From: Casp-actino8 sp965659595
GTDB lineage: Bacteria > Actinomycetota > Acidimicrobiia > Acidimicrobiales > Ilumatobacteraceae
DNA length: 37,320 nt
Assembly: GCA_965659595.1 (NCBI GenBank)
Contig: CBFHWN010000014.1
Span: 1-37,320 of the forward strand
Direction of reading: 5' to 3'
In this document: piece by piece, positions 1 to 11,348 of the stretch
How positions within the stretch are numbered: the stretch's first letter is position 1
How the letters are laid out: each line of letters begins with the position of its first letter
Program-made: the position numbers and the translations under genes
The notes under the pieces: generated by a model
Seen by the model: the letters and a program-made list of their open reading frames with translations, nothing else
Told to the model about the DNA's origin: nothing
Databases searched by the model: none

Positions 1-1
1 G

Positions 2-127
2 GCGCCTGCGAAGAAGGCTCCAGCGAAGGCTCCGGCCAAGAAGGCGCCTGCGAAGAAGGCTCCAGCGAAGGCTCCGGCCAAGAAGGCGCCTGCGAAGAAG
101 GCTCCAGCGAAGGCTCCGGTCAAGAAG
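2..127 (+). repeat. 42-bp in-frame tandem repeat, three copies plus a partial
   Basis: Copies lie at 2-43, 44-85 and 86-127. The first two are identical and the third differs at one visible base (ggcc to ggtc). A partial fourth copy begins at 128. Each unit encodes 14 residues, APAKKAPAKAPAKK. The array probably continues to the left of the window, so copy number cannot be stated. Confidence 0.92.
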
Positions 128-670
128 GCGCCTGCGAAGAAGGCTCCGGTCAAGAAGGTGCCCGCCAAGGCCGCAACAAAGCCGGCTCCGGCGAAAAAGG
201 CTCCGGTCAAAGCGCCCGCAAAGAAGCCGGTGTTCGTCAAGCCTCCGGTTCCCGGGAAGCGTCCGGTTTCCAAGGACGGCATCATCGCCAACAAAGATTT
301 CGATCTGACTTTCCTGCGGGCTCGCCGTGAGCAACTCGTCGAACTACGCGATCAGTACTTGGGCCAGGTCGCAGCACTCGATCGAGAGCGGGAACTGCTG
401 ATCGAGGCGTCGGGTATGGGCGACGATCAGTTCGACGAAGACGGCGGCGAAGGTGACACCCTGGCCGTCGAGCGCGAGCGAGCCAAGATGCTGTCCGATC
501 AGGATCGCCAGATCGTTGCCGACATCGAGGCGGCGCTCACCCGAATCGAGACTGGCGACTTTGGCTACAGCGTGGTGTCCACCCAACCGATTCCTCGTGA
601 GCGTCTCGAGTTCATTCCGTGGGCGACCGAGCTCGTCACCGAACGAGTCGGCGGAATCGGACAACGATGA
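2..670 (+). CDS. DksA/TraR-like protein with basic Lys-Ala-Pro tail (5' partial)
   Basis: The reading frame is open from the left edge, so the start lies outside the window; 222 residues are visible. Residues 1-80 or so are a histone-H1-like low-complexity tail of PAKKA/KAPAKK repeats, expected to bind DNA or RNA non-specifically. The rest has the DksA/TraR layout: a helical hairpin beginning near DFDLTFLRARREQL, an acidic tip (GDDQFDEDGGEGD), and the C-terminal 'IETGDFGY...PIPRERLEFIPWAT' segment. In the family this segment carries a four-cysteine zinc finger; here all four cysteines are replaced (Ser, Ser, Leu, Glu by alignment by eye). A DksA-like gene directly before lspA is common in Actinobacteria. 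The stop overlaps the lspA start (ATGA). Its role, possibly RNA polymerase modulation, is inferred only. Confidence 0.75.
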   Translation, partial: APAKKAPAKAPAKKAPAKKAPAKAPAKKAPAKKAPAKAPVKKAPAKKAPVKKVPAKAATKPAPAKKAPVKAPAKKPVFVKPPVPGKRPVSKDGIIANKDFDLTFLRARREQLVELRDQYLGQVAALDRERELLIEASGMGDDQFDEDGGEGDTLAVERERAKMLSDQDRQIVADIEAALTRIETGDFGYSVVSTQPIPRERLEFIPWATELVTERVGGIGQR

Positions 671-1188
671 CTTCGGCGGGCCGTATCTGGCCCGGCTCTT
701 TTTCCCTATCGTCGATGCTCGGCGCGGCTGTCGTGGCGCTCGACCAACTCACGAAGCACTGGGCCCTCGGTCGGCTGAGCGACGGCGATGTCATTCACGT
801 GATCTGGACATTGCAGTTCAATCTGGCTTTCAACAGTGGAATGGCATTTGGTCGGGCGCGTGGTCTCGGCCCGGTCATCGCTGTCGTCGCCACGCTCGTG
901 ATCGTGTGGCTCCTCGTCTCCTTCCGCCGGGCGTCTTCGCGTCTGTCGACCGTCGCCGTCGGTTTGGTGATCGGGGGAGCAGCCGGCAACCTCGTCGATC
1001 GAGTGTTCCGCGGTGGGAGTTTCCTTCGTGGTTCGGTCGTCGATTTCATCGACTTCCAGTGGTTCCCGATCTTCAACGTTGCCGACGTGGCGATCAACAT
1101 CGGGGGAGTGCTTCTCGTGGTCGGTTTCGTTCTCGATGCGCGGGGTTCGACGTCCGAGGAGGTGACCTTTGAGCGAGACGAGGCGTGA
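667..1188 (+). CDS. lspA: Lipoprotein signal peptidase (signal peptidase II)
   Basis: This integral membrane aspartyl protease removes signal peptides from diacylglyceryl-modified prolipoproteins. The product is 173 aa, a normal length, with four hydrophobic segments. The family blocks are present: FNxGMAFG near 55-62, GGAAGNLVDRV at 103-113, VVDFIDF at 124-130 and FNVADVAIN at 136-144. The catalytic dyad is expected to be Asp126 and Asp140. The ATG at 667 was chosen because it overlaps the upstream TGA (ATGA) and fits the usual N-terminal length; a start at 619 would add a polar extension. lspA followed by rluD is a conserved actinobacterial pair. Confidence 0.95.
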   Translation: MTSAGRIWPGSFSLSSMLGAAVVALDQLTKHWALGRLSDGDVIHVIWTLQFNLAFNSGMAFGRARGLGPVIAVVATLVIVWLLVSFRRASSRLSTVAVGLVIGGAAGNLVDRVFRGGSFLRGSVVDFIDFQWFPIFNVADVAINIGGVLLVVGFVLDARGSTSEEVTFERDEA

Positions 1189-2088
1189 AGAAGTTCCCGA
1201 GTCGCTCGCTGGTGAACGGCTCGATCGAGTAGTTGCGCTGTTGGCCGACGTGAGTCGTCGCGACGCGACCGTGATGATCGAATCCGGAGGCGTGAGCCTC
1301 GACGGCTCGGTGGTGTCGTCAGGCAAGGTCCGCCTGAACGCGGGCCAACTCGTCGAAGTCGACACGTCGAGTCGTCCCACGATCGAACTTCCGGGTCCCG
1401 ATCCTTCCGTCGAAGTCGTCGTTCTGTACGAGGACGACCATGTGATCGTCGTCGACAAGAGCCCGGGGGTGGTGGTGCATCCGGCTCCGGGTCATCGCGA
1501 GGGCACGCTCGTGAACGGTCTGTTGGCGCGGTATCCCGAGATCGCGTCGGTGGGCGAGGCCGAGCGTCCGGGCATCGTCCATCGTCTCGACGTGGGCACG
1601 TCGGGCCTGCTCGTCGTGGCGAGGACCGATGAGGCCNNNNNNNNNNCGTCGAGCAGTTGTCACGACACGACGTCGAGAGGCGTTATGTGGCGTTGGCTTG
1701 GGGGCACTTCGACGCTCCGGCCGGAACGATCGACGCGTCGATCGGGCGTGATCCACGTGATCCGCTCCGCATGGCGGTCGTTCCCACCGGCAAGGAGGCT
1801 CGTACGCACTATCGCGTGGAAAGCGAGTTCTCCGAGCCCGACGCCTCTCTCCTGACCTGCGAACTCGAAACGGGTCGCACCCACCAGATTCGCGTTCATC
1901 TGGCGGCGGTCGGACATCCGGTAATAGGCGACGCCGCGTACGGTGGTCAACGAGCGGGCTGGTCGACCGACCGTCCGGTCCTGCACGCCACTCGGCTCAC
2001 CTTCCGCCATCCGGTGACCGGGCTCGACGTCAGCGTCGACTCGCCGCTTCCCGACGACCTGCATGCCGTTCTCGCTCGGTGGACATGA
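1169..2088 (+). CDS. rluD: RluD-family 23S rRNA pseudouridine synthase (contains assembly gap)
   Basis: The enzyme isomerises uridines to pseudouridine in 23S rRNA. An N-terminal S4 RNA-binding domain (ESLAGERLDRVV...) precedes the catalytic domain with HRLDVGTSGLLVV (catalytic Asp), then ETGRTHQIRVH and GDAAYGG. The start is a TTG at 1169 inside the end of lspA, preceded by GAGGAGG at 1156-1162. Ten Ns at 1637-1646 interrupt the gene: the frame is 2 before and 1 after. Alignment by eye with E. coli RluD predicts four residues between DEA and VEQLSRHD, so the true gap is most simply 11 nt rather than 10. The gene is therefore probably intact, not frameshifted. Confidence 0.92.
1637..1646. other. 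Assembly gap of 10 Ns inside rluD
   Basis: A run of exactly ten Ns joins two segments of one protein in different frames. The length is probably a placeholder; 11 nt (or another value equal to 2 modulo 3) would restore the frame. Confidence 0.95.
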
Positions 2089-2120
2089 TCGTCGTCTCCC
2101 CGCCCTCCGTCGACCACTGC

Positions 2121-2126
2121 TAGAGT
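2121..2126 (+). promoter_or_regulatory. Possible -10 element of the pyr operon promoter (TAGAGT)
   Basis: TAGAGT fits the actinobacterial TANNNT -10 pattern. It lies in the 85-nt gap between rluD and pyrR and would start transcription near 2133, placing the PyrR-loop hairpin and ribosome site inside a short leader of about 40 nt. No convincing -35 is visible. Confidence 0.4.
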
Positions 2127-2142
2127 CGGCTCGACCGTCAAA

Positions 2143-2160
2143 CGGGTCCCGTGAGGCCCG
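2143..2160 (+). promoter_or_regulatory. PyrR-binding RNA loop before pyrR
   Basis: The stretch 2145-2158 reads GGTCCCGTGAGGCC. The Bacillus PyrR binding-loop consensus is ARUCCNGNGAGGYU; 12 of 14 positions fit, and the two misfits are the closing pair (A-U replaced by G-C), a compensatory change. CGGG at 2143-2146 pairs with CCCG at 2157-2160 and CC 2148-2149 with GG 2155-2156, leaving bulged T2147 and loop CGTGA. The ribosome site GGAGG follows at 2164-2168, so PyrR bound to this hairpin would sit beside it and could block translation, as known for mycobacterial pyrR. No attenuator-type terminator is seen. Confidence 0.75.
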
Positions 2161-2173
2161 AACGGAGGACGAC

Positions 2174-2728
2174 ATGACACGAGATCCGGGCCGACCCGGT
2201 ACCAGCGACGAGCCCGTGTACGTTCTCCGTTCCGACGACCTCGATCGGGCCGTGACCCGAATCTCCCACGAGATCATCGAGCGCAATCGCGGGCTCTCCG
2301 GAGTCGTTCTGGTCGGACTTCAGCGAGGCGGAGTCTGGCTGTCCGAGCGTCTGGCGACGGCTCTCGAACGTATCGACGGCACGGTCGTTCCGCGAGGAGA
2401 GCTGGATGTGTCGCTCTTTCGAGACGACATAGGCCTCCGTCCGGTCACGCCGGTGGCCGTCACTCGGATCCCGATCGACCTGACGGGTGCTCATGTCGTG
2501 GTGGTCGATGACGTTCTCTACACGGGGCGGACCGTACGTGCTGCGCTCGACGCACTCCATCAATACGGTCGGCCGGCCCAGGTGCAGTTGGCCGCAATGG
2601 TCGACCGCGGCCACCGTGAACTTCCTATTCGGCCCGACTACGTGGGAAAGAATCTGCCCACGAGCTCCGATGAGAACGTGGTCGTCTCTCCCGACGGGGT
2701 GACTCTTCGACGAGGTTCGTCGCGATGA
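2174..2728 (+). CDS. pyrR: PyrR, pyrimidine operon regulator / uracil phosphoribosyltransferase
   Basis: PyrR binds pyr mRNA when UMP or UTP is high and represses the operon; most members also convert uracil and PRPP to UMP. The product is 184 aa. The PRPP-binding signature VVVVDDVLYTGRT is at residues 108-120, and the RNA-binding/type I PRTase fold is recognisable (VGLQRGG at 47-53, DVSLFRDD at 78-85). The ATG at 2174 has GGAGG five bases upstream and follows directly on the predicted PyrR RNA loop. It is the first gene of pyrR-pyrB-pyrC-carA-carB-pyrD and overlaps pyrB by ATGA. Confidence 0.95.
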   Translation: MTRDPGRPGTSDEPVYVLRSDDLDRAVTRISHEIIERNRGLSGVVLVGLQRGGVWLSERLATALERIDGTVVPRGELDVSLFRDDIGLRPVTPVAVTRIPIDLTGAHVVVVDDVLYTGRTVRAALDALHQYGRPAQVQLAAMVDRGHRELPIRPDYVGKNLPTSSDENVVVSPDGVTLRRGSSR

Positions 2729-3666
2729 GGCACGTGAGGAGCATCTCGGAAATCGGTACCGAGGGTGTGGTCCGAGTCCTCCGAACAGCGCGTCACATGG
2801 AGGCCGTCAACTCGCGTCCGGTGCCCAAAGTTCCGGCCCTCGTCGGTCGGACCGTGGTCAGTCTCTTCTTCGAGGACTCGACGCGAACCCGCATCAGTTT
2901 CGAAACGGCGGCCCGCCGTCTGTCGGCCGACACCGTGAACTTCTCGGTGTCGACTTCGAGCCTCAACAAGGGCGAGAGCCTGCGCGACACGATCGAGACG
3001 GTGAGTGCGATGGGGGCATCGGTGTTCGTGGTCAGACACGCCACGAGCGGAGTTCCGTGGCAGATCGCCGAGTGGACCGATGCATCCATCGTGAACGCCG
3101 GAGACGGATGGCATCAACACCCGACCCAAGCCCTTCTCGACTGCTACACGGTGCTGGCCCGTCGAGGCCTGGATCCCTCGCCCACGTGCCTCTCCGGACT
3201 CCGAATCGCCATCGTCGGAGATTCGCGGCACAGCCGTGTCGCTCGCAGTTGCCTCGAGGCTTTCACGAGTCTCGGCGCCGATGTCGTTCTGGTGGGCCCG
3301 TCGACGCTCTTGCCCCCCGACACGACCTCCTGGAACGTCTCGATCTCGAACTCGCTCGACGACGTACTTCCCCACGTCGACGTCGTCTACATGCTCCGGA
3401 TGCAACGTGAACGAATGAATGAGGCGCTCGTCCCCGATCTGGCCGAGTACAGCCGGCGCTACGGACTCGACGAGACGCGTTGGTCGCGCACGCGTCCCGA
3501 GGCTGTTCTGATGCACCCCGGACCCATGAACCGGGGTGTCGAGATGATGTTCGATCCGTCGACGACACCGCAGAGCGCGATCGTCGAACAAGTGACGCAC
3601 GGTATTTCGGTCCGGATGGCAGTGCTGTTCGAACTGCTGGCTTCAGGAGAGGAGGTTCCGACGTGA
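2725..3666 (+). CDS. pyrB: Aspartate carbamoyltransferase catalytic subunit
   Basis: The enzyme joins carbamoyl phosphate and L-aspartate to carbamoyl aspartate, the committed step of pyrimidine synthesis, in the cytosol. At 313 aa it has normal length. The carbamoyl-phosphate loop STRTR is at 52-56, the 80s loop SSLNKGES at 78-85, GDGWHQHPTQALLD at 126-139, MLRMQRERM near 229-237 and HPGPMNRGVE near 265-274. No regulatory subunit gene (pyrI) is nearby, as expected outside enterobacteria and archaea. The start overlaps the pyrR stop and the stop overlaps the pyrC start. Confidence 0.96.
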   Translation: MRHVRSISEIGTEGVVRVLRTARHMEAVNSRPVPKVPALVGRTVVSLFFEDSTRTRISFETAARRLSADTVNFSVSTSSLNKGESLRDTIETVSAMGASVFVVRHATSGVPWQIAEWTDASIVNAGDGWHQHPTQALLDCYTVLARRGLDPSPTCLSGLRIAIVGDSRHSRVARSCLEAFTSLGADVVLVGPSTLLPPDTTSWNVSISNSLDDVLPHVDVVYMLRMQRERMNEALVPDLAEYSRRYGLDETRWSRTRPEAVLMHPGPMNRGVEMMFDPSTTPQSAIVEQVTHGISVRMAVLFELLASGEEVPT

Positions 3667-4973
3667 GCGTGATCCTGCGTGGGGGAAGAATCATCGACTC
3701 GGCTACGACCGACGATTCCGGACGGTCGGCCGACGTTCGAATCGCCGACGGGACCATCACACACGTGGTCGACCCGGATTCGTCGTTGCCCGATGCCGAT
3801 CAGGTGCTCGACGCATCGGGATGTGTGGTGTCGCCAGGTTTCGTCGACCTACACGTGCATCTACGAGAGCCGGGTCGTGAGGAGTCCGAGACGATCGAGA
3901 CCGGGAGTCGCGCGGCGGCCAAGGGTGGTTTCACCGCAGTCGTCGCCATGCCCAACACCGAACCTCCGCACGACTCGCGCGTCGTGGTCGACTTCGTGCG
4001 CGAGCAAGGTCGGCGGGCCGGACTCTGCGACGTCGTACCGTCGGGTTGCATCACGATCGCCCGAGCGGGGGAGCAGTTGGCCCCGTACGCGGAACTTCAG
4101 GCCGCGGGTGTGCATTTGTTCACCGATGACGGATCGGGTGTTCAGGACGCGCAACTGATGCGTCGTGCTCTCGAGTACGCCAGTGACCTCGGCGTCACAC
4201 TCGCTCAACACTGCGAAGTGGCAAGTCTCACGCGCGGTGCCGTGATGCATGAAGGTTCGTGTTGCAGCCGCCTTGGTCTCCCGGGTTGGCCGGCCCTCGC
4301 CGAAGAGCTGATGGTGCATCGCGACATCGAATTGTGTCGACTCACCGGTTCCGGAATGCACTTTTTGCATCTCTCGACGGCGCGCAGCGTCGAACTCGTT
4401 CGGGCCGCCAAGGCCGATGGGCTTCCTGTGACCGCCGAGGTTGCGCCGCATCACTTCTCGCTGACCGACGAGCAATTGTCGGGGTTCGACCCCGTCTTCA
4501 AAGTGAATCCGCCTCTGCGAACTCCGACCGACATCGCTGCGCTGAAGGCCGGACTCGCCGACGGCACGATCGATGCCATTGCCACCGATCACGCTCCGCA
4601 CGCAGAACGTCTGAAGGAGCAACCTCTCGAACAGGCTCCTCCGGGCATGCTCGGCCTCGAGACGGCACTTGGTGTGTCGATCGCCGAATTGGTCGACACG
4701 GACATGATGTCGTTGCATCAGGTGATCGCCGCTCTCAGTTGGAAGCCGGCTCGTATCGCCCGTTTGCACGAGCGTCACGGTCGGCCGATCGCCGTGGGGG
4801 AACCGGCGAACGTGACAGTCGTCGACCCGACGGCGATCTGGGAGGTCGATCCCTCGAACTTGGCCAGTCGGAGCCAGAACACGCCTTATGTAGGCCGATC
4901 TCTGCGGGGTCGGGTACGTCACACGATCTTCGACGGAGTCGCCGTGGTGATCGACGGTCAGGCCACCCGATGA
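3663..4973 (+). CDS. pyrC: Dihydroorotase
   Basis: The enzyme cyclises carbamoyl aspartate to dihydroorotate. The product is 436 aa, the length of the class I (PyrC-type) amidohydrolases. Metal-site motifs are intact: DLHVHLREPG (His64, His66), the QHCE and HLST segments, VAPHHF, and IATDHAPH with the catalytic Asp. GTG at 3663 is chosen because it overlaps the pyrB stop (GTGA) and begins exactly with the typical SVILRGGRIID N-terminus. An upstream in-frame start would read deep into pyrB and is not credible. Confidence 0.96.
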   Translation: MSVILRGGRIIDSATTDDSGRSADVRIADGTITHVVDPDSSLPDADQVLDASGCVVSPGFVDLHVHLREPGREESETIETGSRAAAKGGFTAVVAMPNTEPPHDSRVVVDFVREQGRRAGLCDVVPSGCITIARAGEQLAPYAELQAAGVHLFTDDGSGVQDAQLMRRALEYASDLGVTLAQHCEVASLTRGAVMHEGSCCSRLGLPGWPALAEELMVHRDIELCRLTGSGMHFLHLSTARSVELVRAAKADGLPVTAEVAPHHFSLTDEQLSGFDPVFKVNPPLRTPTDIAALKAGLADGTIDAIATDHAPHAERLKEQPLEQAPPGMLGLETALGVSIAELVDTDMMSLHQVIAALSWKPARIARLHERHGRPIAVGEPANVTVVDPTAIWEVDPSNLASRSQNTPYVGRSLRGRVRHTIFDGVAVVIDGQATR

Positions 4974-4979
4974 TGCCAT

Positions 4980-5013
4980 TCATTATTCATGCATTAGACT
5001 GCATAACAATTCA
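4980..5013 (+). promoter_or_regulatory. Pair of ARG-box-like sites and possible -10 before carA
   Basis: The 63-nt gap before carA is strikingly AT-rich for this genome. TGCAT-AACA-ATTCA (5000-5013) matches the ArgR half-site pattern TGAAT-N4-ATTCA at nine of ten fixed positions. Exactly 20 bp upstream lies TCATT-ATTC-ATGCA (4980-4993), a weaker copy. The argC upstream region has the same pair at the same spacing. TAGACT (4995-5000) between them could be a -10, so ArgR binding would block an internal promoter for carAB. ArgR is encoded at 31228-31716. Binding is inferred from sequence only. Confidence 0.6.
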
Positions 5014-5036
5014 CCCATCGACCACGAAAGTTCGTC

Positions 5037-6139
5037 ATGTCTGAGCGAGAGATCACACCCGCCCACCTGGTTCTGGCCGACGGGAGCGTCTTCGAAGGAG
5101 ACGCAATCGGTTCCCCGGCCGCAGTGACCACGGGAGAGGTGGTTTTCAACACTGTCCTGTCGGGCTACCAGGAGGTTGTGACCGATCCGAGTTATGCGGG
5201 TCAGATCGTGACTTTCACCTATCCGCACATCGGCAACTACGGCACGACACCCAACGACGACGAATCGTCACGCCCCTTTTGTCGGGGAGTCATCGTGCGT
5301 GATCTGGCCCGGCGCGCCAGCAATCACCGTTCCACGTCGGGGCTCGACGCCATGTTGAGGGCGAGGGGTGTGCCGGGGATTGGCGGTGTCGACACGCGTC
5401 GACTCACACGAATCCTGCGCAACGCGGGTTCGATGTCGGGCGCCTTCGGTACGGGCTCGTACGACGAGCTCCTGGCGGCGGCGCGGGCTGAAGCAGGGAC
5501 CGAGGGGGTTGATCTCGTCGCTGCCGTCACCACCGAGCGCCCGTATCGCGTCGACGGAGGGGTACATCGAGTCGTGGCATTCGACTTCGGTATCAAGTCC
5601 ACGATCTTGAGCTGCCTGTCGAGAATCGCAACAGTCGACGTCGTACCGGCCTCGACCTCGGCCGCTGAAGTGCTGGCTATGAAACCCGACGGTGTGTTCT
5701 TGTCGAACGGACCCGGCGATCCGTCGGCAGTTCCCTATGCCGTCGAAGCCATTGGTCAATTGGTCGGTGAGGTGCCGATCTTCGGGATCTGCCTCGGGCA
5801 CCAGCTGCTCAGTCGTGCACTCGGAGGACGGACGTACAAGTTGCCCTTCGGCCACCATGGGGGAAATCATCCTGTTCGGCACGAAGCGTCGGGTCGAATC
5901 GAGATCACGAGCCAGAACCACAACTACTGCGTCGACCCAGCGAGCCTCGACGGTCGCGTGGCAGTGACCCATCTCAACTTGAACGATCACACGAACGAAG
6001 GGATGCGAGTCCTCGACGCGCCGGCCTTCAGTGTCCAGTACCACCCCGAGGCCGGACCCGGACCGCACGACAGCCGATATCTCTTCGACGAGTTCGCCCG
6101 TCTCATGACCGCCCGCCTCACGACGCAGGGAGCGAACTG

Positions 6140-6140
<1 letters not shown>
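5037..6140 (+). CDS. carA: Carbamoyl-phosphate synthase small (glutaminase) subunit
   Basis: CarA hydrolyses glutamine and channels ammonia to CarB. The product is 367 aa. The N-terminal CPSase_sm domain (LVLADGSVFEGD..., GEVVFNTVLSGYQE) covers roughly 10-140, and the class I glutamine amidotransferase domain follows from about 178. The catalytic triad is visible: Cys252 in GICLGHQ, and His336 and Glu338 in QYHPEAGPGPHDS. The ATG at 5037 has only a weak GAAAG ribosome site. A 63-nt AT-rich gap separates it from pyrC, unlike the overlaps elsewhere in the operon, consistent with its own promoter and ArgR control. Confidence 0.96.
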
Positions 6141-9416
<3,276 letters not shown>

Positions 9417-9427
<11 letters not shown>

Positions 9428-10379
9428 CACGCGCGTGCGGGTCGGTTCGATCGAGCTTGCGCACGCCGTGATGACGGCGTCGGGAACGTCGGGTCACGGA
9501 GCCGAGCTCGGGGCGTATTTCGATCTCTCCACGATCGGCGCGGTGGTTGTGAAGTCGTTGTCGGTCATGCCCTGGGCCGGAAATCCAGCTCCACGTCTTC
9601 ATCCGCTACGTCACGGCATGATCAATGCCGTCGGGTTGCAAGGACCAGGAGTTGCGGCGTGGTTCGACGAACATCTCGACGTTCTCGCTCGCACCGGCGC
9701 TCGCACCGTGGTCAGTCTCTGGGGGAGAAGTGTCGACGAGTACCGACAGGCGGCCGATGTCGTCGCCGAGCGGCTGAGGGCGCCGGGAGCCGAGCATGTG
9801 GTGGCCGTGGAGATCAATCTGTCGTGCCCGAACCTGGAAGGCCGGCGCGGAATCTTCGCCCATGACGCCGCCATCTCAGCCGACGTCGTCGATCGCTGTC
9901 GGGTGGTCGGCCGTCCGCTGTGGGCCAAGTTGAGTCCGAACACCGATCGATTGGTGGAGGTCGCCGAAGCGGTCCACCACGCCGGGGCCGAGGCGGTGAC
10001 CCTCATCAACACCGTGGTGGGTCTCGTTCTCGACGATGCCGGAGTGCCGGTTCTTGGCAACGGCGGTGGTGGGCTGTCGGGACCCATGATTCATCCGGTT
10101 GCGGTGCGCGCCGTCGCCGATGTTCGTTCTGCGCATCCCGATCTTGCGATTATCGGGGTGGGCGGCGTGACCTCGGGGGCCACAGCCGGCGCCTTGATGC
10201 GGGCTGGCGCTTCAGCGGTCCAGGTGGGGACGGCGACTTTCGCCGATCCGAGGGCCTCACGACGGATCGCTGACGACTTGGTCGAATGGGCTGCTGAGCA
10301 GGGGTTTTCCCGATTGAGCGAGATCACCGGGGCGCGCGGGCTGTCGCCAGGGGCCGACTATCCACCAGGACCTCGCTGA
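9417..10379 (+). CDS. pyrD: Dihydroorotate dehydrogenase, class 1B-like
   Basis: This FMN enzyme oxidises dihydroorotate to orotate. The product is 320 aa. The active-site base is a cysteine, Cys137 in NLSCPN, which marks class 1; the class 2 membrane enzyme uses serine. Other family segments are KSLSVMPWAGNPAPR, MINAVGLQGPG, LINTVVGLVLD, GGLSGPMIHP, IIGVGGV and AVQVGTATF. This overall pattern resembles class 1B (PyrDB), which normally works with the iron-sulphur flavoprotein PyrK; no pyrK is in this window. ATG 9417 lies inside the end of carB with CAGGAG just upstream (9407-9412). Confidence 0.93.
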
Positions 10380-10386
10380 CCAGGAG

Positions 10387-10392
10387 TAAGTT
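10387..10392 (+). promoter_or_regulatory. Possible -10 (TAAGTT) for leaderless mihF
   Basis: TAAGTT ends six bases before the mihF ATG, the spacing expected if transcription begins at the start codon. The competing reading is an ordinary ribosome site, AGGAG at 10382-10386, but it lies 12 bases from the ATG, which is long. Confidence 0.35.
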
Positions 10393-10398
10393 TCGCCC

Positions 10399-10710
10399 AT
10401 GGCAACACCTCCGCAACTCACACCCGAACAGCGCGCGGCGGCGCTGGCCAAGGCTGCTGAAGCTCGGGCCGCTCGTGCCGAGATCAAGGTCAAGCTGAAG
10501 CAAGGCACCCTGACGGTCGCCGATGCTCTGGCTTCATCCGATCCCAACGTGGGCAAGTTGAAGGTCGTCTCGCTCCTCGAGAGCTTGCCCGGTCTTGGCA
10601 AAGTCAAGGCCCGCAAGATCATGGAAGAGGTCGGGATCGCCGACAACCGCAAGATCCAGGGCCTCGGCGCTCAGCAGAAGAAGACCCTGCTCGAACACCT
10701 CGACAAGTGA
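10399..10710 (+). CDS. mihF: Actinobacterial integration host factor MihF
   Basis: MihF is a small basic nucleoid protein of Actinobacteria that binds DNA non-specifically. It is unrelated to the HU/IHF fold and carries an S13-like helix-two-turn-helix domain. The product is 103 aa, matching the short mycobacterial form. A lysine/alanine-rich helical N-terminus is followed by VADAL, KLKVVSLLESLPGLGKVKARKIMEE and a basic C-terminus. The position between pyrimidine genes and gmk is the conserved location. It ends in a GTGATG cluster shared with gmk. Confidence 0.92.
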   Translation: MATPPQLTPEQRAAALAKAAEARAARAEIKVKLKQGTLTVADALASSDPNVGKLKVVSLLESLPGLGKVKARKIMEEVGIADNRKIQGLGAQQKKTLLEHLDK

Positions 10711-11300
10711 TGCCAGGGGTCGACGCCGACCCGCTTCTTGGACATCGCCCACTGATCATCATCGTGTCCGGCCCTGGTGGGGTCGGAAAAGGCACGATTG
10801 TCGACGCGCTGGTGGCGCGCGATCCCGATTTGTTGTTGAGTCGTTCGTGGACGACTCGTGAACAACGGCCCGGTGAATCGAACGAGGCGTATGTCTTCGT
10901 GTCCCGGGACGAATTCCTGGCTCATCGAGATGCGGGTGGGTTCCTCGAGTGGACCGAGTTCCTCGGCAATTTCTACGGCACTCCGCAACCTGACTCCTCG
11001 GCGACCCGTGATCTCGTCCTCGAGATCGAGGTCGACGGTGCCCAGCAGGTGAAATCTCGTTTTCAGGACTCGTTTCTCATTTTCGTTTTGCCCCCGTCCC
11101 GGGATGAGCAACGTCGTCGATTGATCGGTCGAGGTGATCCCGACGACAAGGTGCAGGCCCGGCTGCGCAAGGCCGACGACGAAGAGCCGATCGGGCGGTC
11201 CCTCGCCGATCATGTGGTGGTCAACGACGACCTGGAACGAACGGTCGCCGAAATGCTCGAGATCATTGCCGCACGACGTAATACCGGGGGACGGGGCTAG
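10710..11300 (+). CDS. gmk: Guanylate kinase
   Basis: The enzyme phosphorylates GMP to GDP with ATP. The product is 196 aa. The P-loop GPGGVGKGT is at about 20-28. The GMP-binding segment SRSWTTREQRPGE follows, and ESNEAYVFVSRDEF and DLVLEIEVDGAQQV match the family core. The start could be ATG 10710, overlapping the mihF stop by one base, or GTG 10707 one codon earlier; the ATG is preferred. No clear ribosome site is seen, so translation is probably coupled to mihF. Confidence 0.95.
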   Translation: MPGVDADPLLGHRPLIIIVSGPGGVGKGTIVDALVARDPDLLLSRSWTTREQRPGESNEAYVFVSRDEFLAHRDAGGFLEWTEFLGNFYGTPQPDSSATRDLVLEIEVDGAQQVKSRFQDSFLIFVLPPSRDEQRRRLIGRGDPDDKVQARLRKADDEEPIGRSLADHVVVNDDLERTVAEMLEIIAARRNTGGRG

Positions 11301-11348
11301 CCTCCGTGTCCGACAAGTTCCGCTGACGTCTCGTAGAACGGTGCCCTG

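Noticed and set aside
2..157. Tandem repeat considered as a CRISPR array or replication iteron
   Set aside because: There are no spacers, the unit is in frame and coding, and it continues smoothly into the DksA-like protein.
1169..2088. rluD as a pseudogene with a frameshift
   Set aside because: The frame change coincides exactly with the N run, and family alignment predicts an 11-base gap that restores the frame.
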